A DNA stretch of 64,000 nt from Picochlorum sp. 'celeri' (GCA_010909725.1 JAACMV010000002.1:1302001-1366000), one strand, 5' to 3'; shown: positions 10,450 through 20,280, numbered from the stretch's first letter. The notes: generated by a model not told the origin, from the sequence alone. Translations and numbers: made by a program.

Positions 10450-11709
10450 AGGTTCTGGCAGGCAGGACACAGCATCAGCATCAGTTCTCTCAACAGACCA
10501 CTCTTGGCCTCCATCCCCTGACACGGCCTCGCCCTGGCCTTCAACAACCTCCTCACCACAGCAATAGCGTCGATAGAACTTGTCAAGCATCGACTGCAGG
10601 AGGAGGAGCCTTGCTGTGGTCTGCTGCTGCCTGCAGTTGTGCTGGGCAAACTTGGTAAGTACATGCGCAACATCTGCATACGGAATGAAACAGAATTCCT
10701 GGTTTGGCTTATTCCTCATGATTATTTTTTTTGATGTAAGTTCATCGACGGCCACATCTGTGAGTTTTGATACCAGTACTGCCTTTGGCAACACAAACTT
10801 GTTTGTCTTCTGTGTATGGTTCCCAAAATTCTTCACAGCAGGGTCACCAAACGCTTTCCTCAGACACCTTTGCAGGTCGTATTGCAGTACACAGAATCCA
10901 TTCGAGATTCGACGTCCATATTTGTCCATCACTGCGTGTTCGCCCACCTTGATGTTGAAGAGATGGATGGTTTGGTCCACTGTGGCCCTGTCCCCATCAC
11001 GTTGCTGCAACATGAACTCTAACCCTCTCGTGCTGACAGCATGAGCTTGCTCTGTCCCCACTACTGACGTCCCGTAGAAACTGCATATCTCAATGTGGTC
11101 GTGCAAGCCCCCCGATGCTTCCTCCATGGCTGGCTCGTCCACTCCAACTGCAGGGGTGTGGTCAACCGCTTCTGCCTCCTCTGCAACAAAGGATCCAAGC
11201 CCAAGGATGCACTGTTGCAGGTACCGGGTCTTCTCTTGCCATGCATCGATTTCATGTTGCGATGTGATCACCAAGGGCGACGCCAGCTCGACCACCTTTT
11301 GGGCATGGGCCCTGTTCCTGGACAACTCACCCTCTAGCTGTGCTACTTGAGCCTGCAGGGAGGCACACCTTGACCTCTCTTCTTCGTGCATTCCCTCCAT
11401 CTTTCTGCTCTTCTCATACCACACCTTGACGTCACTATACAGGGCAGTGATGAGCTCCGGAAACCCTTCAGGAAGGCTATTTTTGGCCAAAATTTGGCCA
11501 TTTTCCAGTCTTGGGTACTTCCTGGGAGGCTCCTCTTCCCGAGGTTTGAAAACTTTTCTCGGCGGTGCCGCCTTGTTTGGGCGACAGGTATCATTATTCA
11601 CTATATCTACATCGATTTCTTGGGTATGATCCGAATACGCGCGATCGGTGCCGCCGATCTCACGCGCAGGCACACCGTCCGCACTCGCATTCGGGGCAAA
11701 AGTTGGCAT
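10435..11709 (-). CDS. Coiled-coil accessory protein of the KDZ element
   Basis: A 424-residue frame. The N-terminus is disordered and basic/proline-rich (KAAPPRKVFKPREEEPPRKY). Heptad-like text around residues 105-175 (EERSRCASLQAQVAQLEGEL) indicates a coiled coil, and a C-terminal region carries the FNIKVGEHAVMDKYGRR motif. A decayed copy exists at 35,479-36,750, so the gene is part of the element and not a captured neighbour. It runs convergent with the transposase and overlaps its last 15 bases. A TATA-like box lies 54 bp upstream of the ATG. The function is unknown; it may be a multimerising or DNA-binding partner of the transposase. Confidence 0.7.
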   Translation of the reverse strand: MPTFAPNASADGVPAREIGGTDRAYSDHTQEIDVDIVNNDTCRPNKAAPPRKVFKPREEEPPRKYPRLENGQILAKNSLPEGFPELITALYSDVKVWYEKSRKMEGMHEEERSRCASLQAQVAQLEGELSRNRAHAQKVVELASPLVITSQHEIDAWQEKTRYLQQCILGLGSFVAEEAEAVDHTPAVGVDEPAMEEASGGLHDHIEICSFYGTSVVGTEQAHAVSTRGLEFMLQQRDGDRATVDQTIHLFNIKVGEHAVMDKYGRRISNGFCVLQYDLQRCLRKAFGDPAVKNFGNHTQKTNKFVLPKAVLVSKLTDVAVDELTSKKIIMRNKPNQEFCFIPYADVAHVLTKFAQHNCRQQQTTARLLLLQSMLDKFYRRYCCGEEVVEGQGEAVSGDGGQEWSVERTDADAVSCLPEPSHGT

Positions 11710-11762
11710 GAAATCCCTTGTTTTTCGCCTGTTTATGGCTCAAAATCCCTCACAATTTGATA

Positions 11763-11771
11763 CTTTATATA
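11763..11771 (-). promoter_or_regulatory. TATA box of KDZ accessory gene, copy 1
   Basis: TATATAAAG on the minus strand, 54 bp upstream of the ATG at 11,709. It is conserved at the same distance in copy 2 (35,417-35,425, ATG at 35,479), which supports a real core promoter. Confidence 0.6.
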
Positions 11772-12003
11772 TTAAAAGCGGCAGTATTGCTCGAATTGCA
11801 CACAAAAGCGCAATATGCTTGAGAAACAAGGACAATCGCACGTGCGTTTGAGCTATTCAAACTATTCAAACTGTCCTGGCATTGTCAGCCAAACGATTTA
11901 AAATGTATTCAAACATACACTGTTGCAATATCATGTACAACAAGTATATACACACTACATACTATCACTCCCTTTTTTCTATGTTTTTATTACATCAGGG
12001 GCC

Positions 12004-12188
12004 TCCCCAGTCAGCAGTTTATGAGTCGCAAGTCGCAGTCGATTTGCCTGTCAGGAGGGACATTTGATGGGAAAAGAAGAAGATCAATGAGGAGTCGATC
12101 GATAGCATCGGTCAAATGGGTTGCTGGATAGGCAAAGACTGTCAATCAGGGAAAATGCCAAAAAAATTGGAACTTTTATTCAATTTCC
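12004..12188. repeat. Repeat Z, fragment 1
   Basis: This segment is the reverse complement of about 20,300-20,480, with shared blocks around TTGCTGGATAGGCAAAGACT and GATGGGAAAAGAAGAAGATC. It is squeezed between the KDZ end and the Y1 start. Parts resemble 45,700-45,760. It is probably a remnant of a dispersed non-coding element. Confidence 0.6.
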
Positions 12189-12428
12189 CATACAGAGAAG
12201 AGGCCTAGAATAAGGCCCTCAGCTCGTAGGGGGCCAGAACAAGACCCGGAAGAGAAACACGTGTTTTTTTATTAATTTGGCTCAATATTCGTTGTATTTA
12301 AAGTGAAATGATGTGTTTTCACGGGCTAACGACCACGCGTTGGTGTTGGCGCACGTGTGGCGGTAGTAGAGTTCACACCTGGGTTGATCTTCCACTGCAG
12401 ACAAAGACTTGTGGACCCTTGAAGCGTG

Positions 12429-13679
12429 ATGAGCGAACCCGATCAAGATGGAAACACACACAGGATTGTCCAGCGTGATTACCACCGTCCGAAACCTGTC
12501 ACCAAGACTCTGAAGCACTTGAGACGGGTTGCCAAATCTGCTGAGCACACCTTGGGGAGGAAGATGTCCACATTTGAAGGTGGGCAGTATGTGCTGTTGG
12601 TCAAAGCTCTCAGGCAGAACAGGAGCGGTCAAGTGCATGGTACGTGCATTTTGGTGCATTCTGATACTTGTCGTGTGTGCTTATGTGTGCATCTGAAAGA
12701 GTTTCTTTCTGCTGCAGAGGTTGTGGAGATTGTGGGCTCCCCAGGTTTGAAGGAGTCTTTTGAAGCACACCTCAATGATGTGTTGAATGACGTTCCTGCA
12801 GACAAGGACGATACCGATGTACCAACCAATCAGGTTTGTGATCATGCTGAGAAAGACGCCACCGAAGCAAAAGGCACAGCGGTACAGAAGCACTTTGCAT
12901 CTGACGCAGAATTGGATGTGCCAACAGTTGGAGCAGACAAGGTAGTGTCGCCCCCATCATCATCCTTGGCTCCATCTAGCGTTGCACTGGCGGTAGAAGA
13001 TTCCCAAGATTCCATTCTAGATATTGAAGGTGCCACAGATGATGAGGAAGTCTCGTTGATGGGGTGGAATGCAGATGATGCTGGTGGACCTGAGAATGGG
13101 AATTCAGCAGCTAAGATTCCCATTGTTGCTGCGAGTGTCAAATACAACAATGACAGCGAACACGCGACGAAACAACATCATGGCGGGTGGAGGTCACTGG
13201 TACATCGCGATGACCCTTTCCTCTGTTTGGTCCCATGCGAGATTGCTCAAGTAGTGGCAGCATTGCAGGATCATCAGTACAATCACTTGGAAACGTACAG
13301 ACAACTGGGGTTCCGTGTATCTGGTGCGTGATATCATATTAAATAGACTACATGAACAGTAATGGACCGCATGAATACATCAATCGACAATACAATTGCA
13401 TATCATGCAGATGCCTTGGTTGAATGGTTTGTGAGTGGAGTTGGCCATCAGGTGTGGAGGACAGTGCACTCTGAGCATGCACACGTGTTTCAACCAATGC
13501 TAACGCCAAGGAAACACGAGAGTATGTCTAACGCTACGAAGAGAAAGCCTGCTCAATCTACAGACCCTGTCAAGCCAACCTGGAACAACGGTAGTCACAG
13601 CCAGATCAAAGCATGCAAGGCCAGACAACGCCAAGCTGCCAAGACGAAAGCTATGAAAGATTCTATGTGGTATGTGTAA
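12429..13679 (+). CDS. ORF A of Y1, unknown function, three exons
   Basis: Exons 12,429-12,639, 12,718-13,323 and 13,411-13,679 join in phase to 361 residues. The introns are 12,640-12,717 (GTACGT..CTGCAG) and 13,324-13,410 (GTGCGT..ATGCAG). Y2 keeps both splice sites although its introns differ in length (67 and 92 bp), and its reading frame is restored only after splicing, which is strong support for the model. The N-terminus is basic, the middle acidic and Ser/Pro-rich (PPSSSLAPSSVALAVEDSQD), followed by a conserved segment DDPFLCLVPCEIAQVVAALQ and a basic Arg/Lys/Gln-rich tail. I recognise no known domain. A DNA-binding accessory role is a guess from charge only. Confidence 0.75.
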
Positions 13680-15662
13680 AGTAGCCAAAGTTTGCGAAAA
13701 TGTACACTGTCATGTGCAGTAATGAAAAAGGGGCATTCACCACCTAGAATACATAGGCAATTATGTGTCATGCATCCTCAAATTTTACTACCACTTTTGT
13801 CTACCATTTTGTTGGTATGGATGGTTGTTATGTGGTGTTCGAGTTGAGTACCACCCAATGCATTCTATCGAATTTTCAAGACTTTTCTTTTGAGAGTGCT
13901 ACCAGATTTGAAAATGGATCGCCGTACTATCACTCCAGCAACCATAATGTGTCAGGCAGGCCATTTCAGTTGTGACCATCAGTCTCAGTCCTACCACTTT
14001 TACCACTTTTTTGGAGAAAAGTCCCTACATTTATGTGTTATATATATACATACATATCTCTGGAAAAAAAAAAACTTTTTGAAAAAAAAGTGGTAGAAAT
14101 GGTAAAAATGGTAGAAGTGCCCAGCTATCACACCAACTCTCCTACCACTTTTACTGATTCCACCGAATTTCTACTACTTTGACAAAAACATGAACCGTAT
14201 GGCAATATACTGGCATACATCTCCCAAAGGCTATACATTCATATACTCGGAATATCGATCGCGCTTGTATCAAAAAATGCTGGACGGGTTCAACAGTCCA
14301 TGCATACATCCAAGTCTGCCAAAAGATGCATGAACATGGGCATGTTTGATATATATTGGACTGTCAATGACGCAGTTACTTGAAGTTACTTTAGGGGTCA
14401 CTTTGAATATCTTCAAGTTTTGTCTTCCAGCCCATGCATTTACTGGAATGCGGTGGCTTACACTCCAATGATGCAGAGTTACTTCAGTTACTTTAGTTAC
14501 TTTGTTTTTGCATTGTCTGTGACTGCCCTCTGGTATAGATGTCCGAAACTACAGTCCAGCATGTCTTTTCAAATCATTTTCTACTGAACTCTAAAACATA
14601 GTAACTAAAGTAACTGAAGTAACTCTACAGGACTATAGCTCAGAAACATGTTGCTACCACTTGCCTCAGTCAACAGGGAACCAGACAGTAGAAGAACAGA
14701 GTTACTTTAGTTATTTTAGTTACTTTATGCCTCTGCGGCGATGTTTCTGATAGCCGACACGCTATTGATTGGTATATGATGAGGAGATTGAAGCCTTGAA
14801 ATAAATTTTCATGGAGATTCAGTCCTCTGCAGAGAAGATCATCAAGTTGAACTCTGTCATTGTTACTGGTCAACGCCATTTTGGTCGTCCGTTTGTTACC
14901 TCCACATGCAGCCATCAGCATCACCCTATTGCAACGCACGTAAATATATATGATGTGCTTATAATATAAAGATCGAGGCCCAGTGATACTTCTACTTGGC
15001 AGTACGCAGATCAACCGCCAACGGCACCGTTACACCATTAGTATGCTTTTTTCTACACCGACTGTCGCTCGAGAGGATATGGATTATCAAGTGGTCATTG
15101 GGTACTCTTGAAAGCATTCAATGTGTGATAAAAACGATATCCATCAAGGGCTAATAGCGGTAGACTACTAACACACCACAATGGTGGTTGGCAACCGGAT
15201 TGGAACAGCGGAACAGTGGAACACCTCTCAAATGTCTTTTTCTTGGGAGATTTTGGATGTCTTACATGACTCGAGCCCATAGGTAAAAAACCCTGAAAAC
15301 TACTGTTCCACTGTTCCATTTATGATATTCTTTCAATTATACCCTATAGATGCCTTGCTTACAAGTAAAAAGAAACTTGAAGACCAAAGGGGAAATATAC
15401 AACTGTTCCACAACTGTTCCACTACTGTTCCGGTGTTCCACAATAGTACTTTATGGAAAACGTACTTCCACGCCATTTCACTGGATAACTAATGGTCACC
15501 ACTCAAGGTCGAAATAGTAACGTTAGTGGCTTCTCTACCGTTACTTTGACAAAGACAATGGTAGTTCCCAACTAAAACCAAGGAAGCCTAGGCCAGACAT
15601 GTACCGTCCATTGAGTTATCCCGTGCGTAAAATTTCCAAAATTTTAATCTCTTGCTCCATGT
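13680..15662. repeat. Y1 intergenic region with iteron-like repeats
   Basis: Nothing here looks coding. Three families of short repeats occur as clusters, in both orientations: ACCACTTTT/GGTAGAAATGGTA units near 13,993-14,181; GTTACTTTA units near 14,374-14,403, 14,476-14,504, 14,600-14,626 and 14,698-14,729; and CTGTTCCA units near 15,202-15,222, 15,300-15,317 and 15,399-15,438. All three clusters recur in Y2 in the same order, and the first also in Y3. Confidence 0.75.
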
Positions 15663-16868
15663 ATGAGAACAACACAACTTTATGTCGACAATCCTTGGGA
15701 TGTGCGATCGTACAGAACCAAATTGGAAACGCTCTATAGAGTCATGCATGGCCTCAAGAAACGGTCCAAGATTGATGCTGCCAAGGTCCAACAGTACTCC
15801 TTGTGGCTCATACCCAAGGTCGAAGATATATACCGCTACATGAAACAAACGTATACCAATATATCTGTCTTGTCGTCCATGATGCTTCCCGTGGTTTCCG
15901 TCCTGAGAAAGGAGCTTGGACTGCATCACCCCACCACAGACAAGTGGAGACAGGAAGCCAACGAGTTACGCATCCAAGCCACTCAAGAAACAGCCCACAA
16001 CATCCAAGGCAAAGACTTCAAAACGTTCCAAGAGATATGTTGTCGCAGGGATGCCATCAAACGCAGGATCGATAGCGACCCAGCGAACACCACCACAGAA
16101 TACTGGCAATGGTTTGCCCTGTGCTTGTACACCATGCAGCCACCGCTCCGGGGTGATTGGGCGGCGCTGTCCATCATTGATAGCATTGAAAAGGCATCTC
16201 CAGGTCAGAACCATCTTGTGCTCACATCGGACAAGGCTCTCATTCTGATCCAGCACGACAAGGTGTCACACAGGAAGGGTGGGGCCCGCATTCCTGTTAC
16301 TGATGAGCTCCACTCTGTGCTGTTGGACTCCGTACGCCAATTCCCTCGATCTGTGGTCGTTCCATACACCTATAAGTCCTCTCAAAATCCACTCCATCGA
16401 TCATATAGCCCAGACAAGCACATATCCAAGGTGAACTTGTCCAAACTGCTGAGTCAAGCCATGGCATCACAACAGGACAACACACCATGGCCACGTCCAA
16501 TCCAAGGTCTCCGTAAAGCGCACTCTACCCTTGTCATGTCATCAAACGCATCATATCATACCATGAAGCAAGTAGCAGACGCCCAGCGACATTCAGTGGC
16601 GACCATGCTGTGTCACTACAACGCTGTATCACCTTGTTGTTCTGTTGAGGACGGTACCAAGGCCAGTACTCCTGAGGAGAGGATTGCATCAGCCATGCAG
16701 CAAACTGGTCTCTGTCATTCTAACTTTATCATTATGACACATTGCGGCGAATCTCATGGGAATGAATCTCCTGCATGGACTCTCTACTGCAGTAATCCAG
16801 AGCTGCAAGAACCTGCAGAACAGGCCCTGTCCATCATTCAGGACTCATGCTCATCGAGAGGCCAATGA
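15663..16868 (+). CDS. Tyrosine recombinase of Y1
   Basis: An intact 401-residue frame. The recombinase core is visible: arginine I in PPLRGDWAALS (R163), a lysine in SHRKGGARIPV (near 205), arginine II in IQGLRKAHSTL (R284; the usual His three residues before it is Gln), then H310 and nucleophile Y319 in QRHSVATMLCHYN, spaced nine residues apart as in the family. The N-terminal ~150 residues are helical and would be the core-binding domain. It should catalyse cut-and-rejoin insertion of the element through a covalent tyrosine intermediate. Y2 encodes a near-identical 400-residue protein, so the gene is under selection or was copied recently. Crypton-like is the closest label; PAT/DIRS elements would also carry a reverse transcriptase, which is absent. 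Confidence 0.8.
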   Translation: MRTTQLYVDNPWDVRSYRTKLETLYRVMHGLKKRSKIDAAKVQQYSLWLIPKVEDIYRYMKQTYTNISVLSSMMLPVVSVLRKELGLHHPTTDKWRQEANELRIQATQETAHNIQGKDFKTFQEICCRRDAIKRRIDSDPANTTTEYWQWFALCLYTMQPPLRGDWAALSIIDSIEKASPGQNHLVLTSDKALILIQHDKVSHRKGGARIPVTDELHSVLLDSVRQFPRSVVVPYTYKSSQNPLHRSYSPDKHISKVNLSKLLSQAMASQQDNTPWPRPIQGLRKAHSTLVMSSNASYHTMKQVADAQRHSVATMLCHYNAVSPCCSVEDGTKASTPEERIASAMQQTGLCHSNFIIMTHCGESHGNESPAWTLYCSNPELQEPAEQALSIIQDSCSSRGQ

Positions 16869-17584
16869 ATGTAATGTTTTACAAGAAGAAAACAGCGCTA
16901 TTATATATGAGTTTAACAATACCATAAACTGAGAATTCAATGCGGGTAGTCTTGCTCAAAAGTTTCCAAAATTTTCACTTAACTTTGACCATAGTTCCTC
17001 AGAACCAACATGCCACATTCGTCATAAAGAGGTATTTTCTATTTATTGTTTCAGTCTTCCTGAATACATGAATTAATCTTTGCTCACAAATATGGCATGA
17101 GGGAGGCTAGAAGAATCACTGGAAAGGTTGCAGATGCCTTGCTCTGACTGACACTTTTCCTAAGCACAACAGAGAAGAGAGGAAACATGGAGTACATTAT
17201 GGAGCTTTGATACGCTACTGATATTTACATTCTAGGTATGAACATAGGATCAAGTAATGAGAGATCACTCGTGGTTGGCAAACATAACGAAGCGGTCAAA
17301 CAGGAGACCACTATAGATGCAACAACATGTCTGCCAATGCATGTGCAACGCCATAGAACAATGTTTTACGCCACACGAGGGTCTTTTCATTTACTAGTTA
17401 CTCTTCTTTCTTGAATGCAACTCTACACTTAGTAAAGAAAGAAATCCATGCTGATATGATGACAATGCATGCTCAACACCTCGGCTGATACATCACCCAG
17501 AGAAGTCAACCATACTGGCTCACACTCATCTCCACAGACCTGTCCATCAGACTCTGCTCTGATGCCCTCCCTGCCATTTTTTCG
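16869..17584. other. Y1 3' non-coding region
   Basis: No gene seen. It aligns with 51,556-52,272 of Y2 and ends at the AT palindrome, so it belongs to the element. Confidence 0.6.
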
Positions 17585-17608
17585 ATAAAATTTATATATA
17601 AATTTTAT
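17585..17608. repeat. AT-rich terminal palindrome of Y1
   Basis: A perfect 24-bp palindrome centred on TTTATATATAAA. The homologous position in Y2 is an 18-bp palindrome (52,273-52,290), and in Y3 a 16-bp one (29,059-29,074). It marks the edge of homology between copies and is a candidate recombination crossover or hairpin site. Confidence 0.6.
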
Positions 17609-17898
17609 TGAACACTGCACATGGCTCCATGGCTCATGAACTTAGACCAAAACGTAGCCCGGCAGGTACTATATTTCTGCAATTCTACCACCATATGACT
17701 CCAAGCACACCTGTATAGTGCCCAGTCTGGATCTTGACCGCATTCGACGCTCTTGATTGGAATTTTATGTGGATTAGGACGCATCTTAGTGGTTTACCTG
17801 TGTACGTTTCCGATGGATATGGCAAGAATACAGGAAGAAGTTTCCCAAAAAGTCAGTAATGCTGGTTGATGGAGTATAAGCAGTCAAGTAAGACTAAA

Positions 17899-18903
17899 TC
17901 AAAGAGCGAAGTATCCAAGTGAAGCTTCCATGGCAAGATTCATATGTTTTTGAAGTATGTTGACAATCGTTTGGTTCGATGGAGTTAACTGGTAGCTTTG
18001 AGATATTAGCTTCTGGCTATCAAACTGTACTCCATTTGGTGCCTTATAATTTCCTAAGTAAGTTTCCTTCGAGACATTCTCCCACTTCAAGACAGATGCC
18101 ACCTCGTGCACTAGTTTGACTTGCTGCCACGGTAGGATAGTATCTTCATGCCTGATCAAAAGGGTACAATCTGCTCTCAATGAGGTTTCAAGGTGGTTGC
18201 AAAATTTTGCATATCTCATGGCAAATATATTTTGAAAAGACTTCCCACCCTCAAAATTTCCATACCATGTGATATTGGCAAATTTCTCTATATCCCACGA
18301 GGACACCATCCTATTCCATTCAGTGGAGCGACAGAACCAGCATCGTTTTTTCATACCTGAGACCCAGTCAAATGGGTTTCTGATGGATAGAACAGCAATA
18401 CCCTGAATGGACTGTCCTGTTGTATCTTGGAAAACATGCTTATGCTTGCCAAATCCATCATGAGTACTTGTGTTAAAATTTATTTCAAGTAGATTCGTTA
18501 TAAGGTTGGTCCCTGAATGACGTTCTCCCATAATGTAAATGTGTTTAGGAATGGCTTTGGTCCCTAGTGAAGATGCTGATGCCAAGCATAAGTTTTCAGC
18601 AGAAAAACTGATCTTGCAAAATTCATTTATTTGGTTGAAGTTAAAGCCATTCCAGTGATACCTGCCTCTGCAACCAGTTTCATTGTTGTTGAAACTGCTG
18701 GAATCACTTCTGATTGTCTGGTTAATGGGACAAGCAACGTTGCTTTGGGGGCCAGGGACCCTCAATGCGAAATGCATTCTCTCTCTCTCTCTATATATAT
18801 ATATACTAGGATACACTAGTAATAAAACAACAACTGCGAAGTTAGAGAAGAAGCGCCTCCGCCGAGTTAAATGCTGATAAAACCTGAGAGTAGTCCCGAA
18901 CAT
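17899..18903 (-). CDS. Membrane-anchored sulfotransferase
   Basis: 334 residues, with a short basic N-terminus and one membrane segment (about residues 19-34, FSNFAVVVLLLVYPSI): a type II Golgi-style anchor. The PAPS 5'-phosphosulfate loop is visible as IMGERHSGTNLI (from residue 126) and the 3'-phosphate motif as VLSIRNPFDW (arginine near 175). Cysteines around KKRCWFC may be structural. The family transfers sulfate from PAPS to carbohydrate; a matrix galactan is a reasonable but unproven substrate in a red alga. Residues ~35-50 (IYIYRERERMHFALRV) are encoded by a (TA)n(GA)n run plus a short core that is also found in the PC-esterase gene at 27.8 kb. No intron is seen and the frame is complete. 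It is probably a host gene, flanked on both sides by transposon debris. Confidence 0.8.
   Translation of the reverse strand: MFGTTLRFYQHLTRRRRFFSNFAVVVLLLVYPSIYIYRERERMHFALRVPGPQSNVACPINQTIRSDSSSFNNNETGCRGRYHWNGFNFNQINEFCKISFSAENLCLASASSLGTKAIPKHIYIMGERHSGTNLITNLLEINFNTSTHDGFGKHKHVFQDTTGQSIQGIAVLSIRNPFDWVSGMKKRCWFCRSTEWNRMVSSWDIEKFANITWYGNFEGGKSFQNIFAMRYAKFCNHLETSLRADCTLLIRHEDTILPWQQVKLVHEVASVLKWENVSKETYLGNYKAPNGVQFDSQKLISQSYQLTPSNQTIVNILQKHMNLAMEASLGYFAL
18771..18806 (-). repeat. Shared microsatellite core inside sulfotransferase gene
   Basis: On the minus strand this is TA repeats, then GA repeats, then CATTTCGCATTGAG, directly followed by GGTCC. The same arrangement occurs at 27,831-27,894 in the unrelated PC-esterase gene. 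Both genes read through it in frame. Confidence 0.75.
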
Positions 18904-19032
18904 TCTGAATACAATTTAACTACAAAACCGTGCGCTTGACTTATTTTAAATAAATGGGATCAATTTGGAAAAAGATAACATTGAAGAGAAATTCAACGGT
19001 GGAATAGGAATTCTTGTAAGGTACGGTTCGTC

Positions 19033-19083
19033 GTGGCCTAGAATAAGGCCTCTTCCATACCTCCAATTTTCGTTGGCTACTCC
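19033..19083. repeat. Short border repeat
   Basis: Contains GGCCTAGAATAAGGCC, the left-border motif of Y1/Y2, followed by a segment whose reverse complement resembles 27,351-27,380. Its last 25 bp are inverted relative to 20,282-20,306, so the 1.25 kb between them is bracketed by a short inverted repeat. Confidence 0.5.
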
Positions 19084-19090
19084 TCAGAAT

Positions 19091-19415
19091 AATTAATGTG
19101 GGTTACAGCACCAGCCTGGGAGTTCCCGCTCAATGGAGGGACTGGATCGACCGATCAAATCCGTCCATTGGGGGCCCCGCTCCAGACATCATTGGCAATA
19201 GAAGTAATGAAGATAAAACTATAAGAACAACCAAAAAGGGCAAAATTTCGACTCAAATCAACTCGAGATACAACTCCACCTGTGATTAACCCACTGACAC
19301 AGGGAGGAGAAGAGTGTCGCAGCAACTCTAGCAGGTAAAACTGTCATAAACGACCTTGATCCAGAGCACTGTAAGAGCACACATTTCCAGCGAGGAGTAT
19401 CCATTCAAAGAAAGC
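19091..19415 (-). repeat. Retroposon tail R2, copy D
   Basis: Reverse-strand, diverged copy of the tail seen at 31,061-31,455, 35,014-35,181 and 41,262-41,663, starting at the conserved end (CCCACACTAATTAA in element orientation). Homology fades near 19,415. Confidence 0.65.
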
Positions 19416-19975
19416 AGATGCATCACATGTTCATAATATTGAGATAGATGACCAATGTAAGAGAGTGGAATGGAAGACATTCTAATAGAATGTTCCTGAA
19501 ACATACAAATGCAAGATAGAAGAGCACTGTTATATTCTCCCGGAGCCCTGCTCTTGTGGTGTCCAACACCGGGATGTTTGAAATCGAAGCAATCATCAGA
19601 CCAGCCACTAGGATTGCTTATGTATGATAAATGTCACATAATCTGCTGGTTACACGGGTTCACCCTAAACCCGGCAAAAGAAAGACGATATCCGAAAGGA
19701 AAAGCTCGAGGGGCACGAAGTGGCGGTGCGCCTCCCCTCAGGGTGAGCCAGATTGGGCCTTCAAAGGCAACTCCATTATTCTGCAAAACGATTGAATAAT
19801 TCAAAGTTAGGTGGCGACGTGGGCCGGAGCAGCCGGTTGACCTGGAGACCCAAGGTCGACCAGACAGCCGACAAACCCGAAACGCCCCACGACGCCTGGG
19901 ATGTCCGAAGGACAGGCAGAAATTAATCCAATACTTGGATTGGGATGATGAAAAATACAAAAGTATTTTAGTATA
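19416..19975. other. Unassigned stretch
   Basis: No convincing gene. The part 19,670-19,950 is distinctly GC-richer than its surroundings and may be structured, but I recognise no RNA family in it. Confidence 0.3.
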
Positions 19976-20280
19976 TATGTGCTCATTTTATTCTAATTTC
20001 GTTTTAATGCGATTTACCTCCAAAGTACCACTTGCTGCGGCATTCCCGCTTATAAGCGGACCTAAGGCCGACAAGCTTGTCGGTCCTTAAGGAAGATGTT
20101 CATATATAAGGAATTCATAGCCGAATAGGTCACCTTTCCACGAGGGGGCCTCGAAAACAATCTTCTCCCACAGAATTCATTGTATTGACACACACAATAA
20201 TATTATCAATATACAGGAAAAATTTTAAATTTCGTTAGGTAAATCGCATTAAAACGAATTTAGAATAAAATGAGCACATA
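19976..20280. mobile_element. MITE-B, ~305 bp, carrying a 38-bp gene fragment
   Basis: 19,976-20,018 and 20,238-20,280 are inverted repeats of 43 bp with a single mismatch, and a TA duplication is likely. Inside, 20,020-20,057 is identical over 38 bp to 52,886-52,923, which is coding sequence of the sulfotransferase-like ORF. Next to it is a perfect 16-bp palindrome, CCGACAAGCTTGTCGG (20,068-20,083). Confidence 0.8.

Larger units (their letters stand above)
7294..12003. mobile_element. KDZ/Zisupton-like element, copy 1
   Basis: It contains a large plus-strand transposase and a minus-strand coiled-coil partner gene, convergent and overlapping by 15 bp (10,435-10,449). The right end at 12,003 is fixed by comparison with the inverted copy at 35,182: both end at the same GGCCCCTGATG border with different flanks. 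The left end is not determined and lies at or before 7294. Confidence 0.65.
12189..17608 (+). mobile_element. Y1: tyrosine-recombinase (Crypton-like) element
   Basis: Y1 aligns end to end with Y2 (46,902-52,290). The left border is CATACAGAGAAG followed by the near-palindrome GGCCTAGAATAAGGCC; the right border is a 24-bp perfect AT-rich palindrome at 17,585-17,608. The order is ORF A (three exons), about 2 kb of short iterated repeats, the recombinase gene, and about 700 bp of 3' non-coding DNA. I find no target duplication and no long TIR, as expected when a tyrosine recombinase integrates the element. Y1 inserted next to repeat Z. Confidence 0.75.

Noticed and set aside
19670..19950. Possible structured RNA or rRNA/tRNA fragment
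   Set aside because: GC-richer and with small hairpins, but no conserved tRNA arms, no rRNA landmarks and no ribozyme core that I can recognise.
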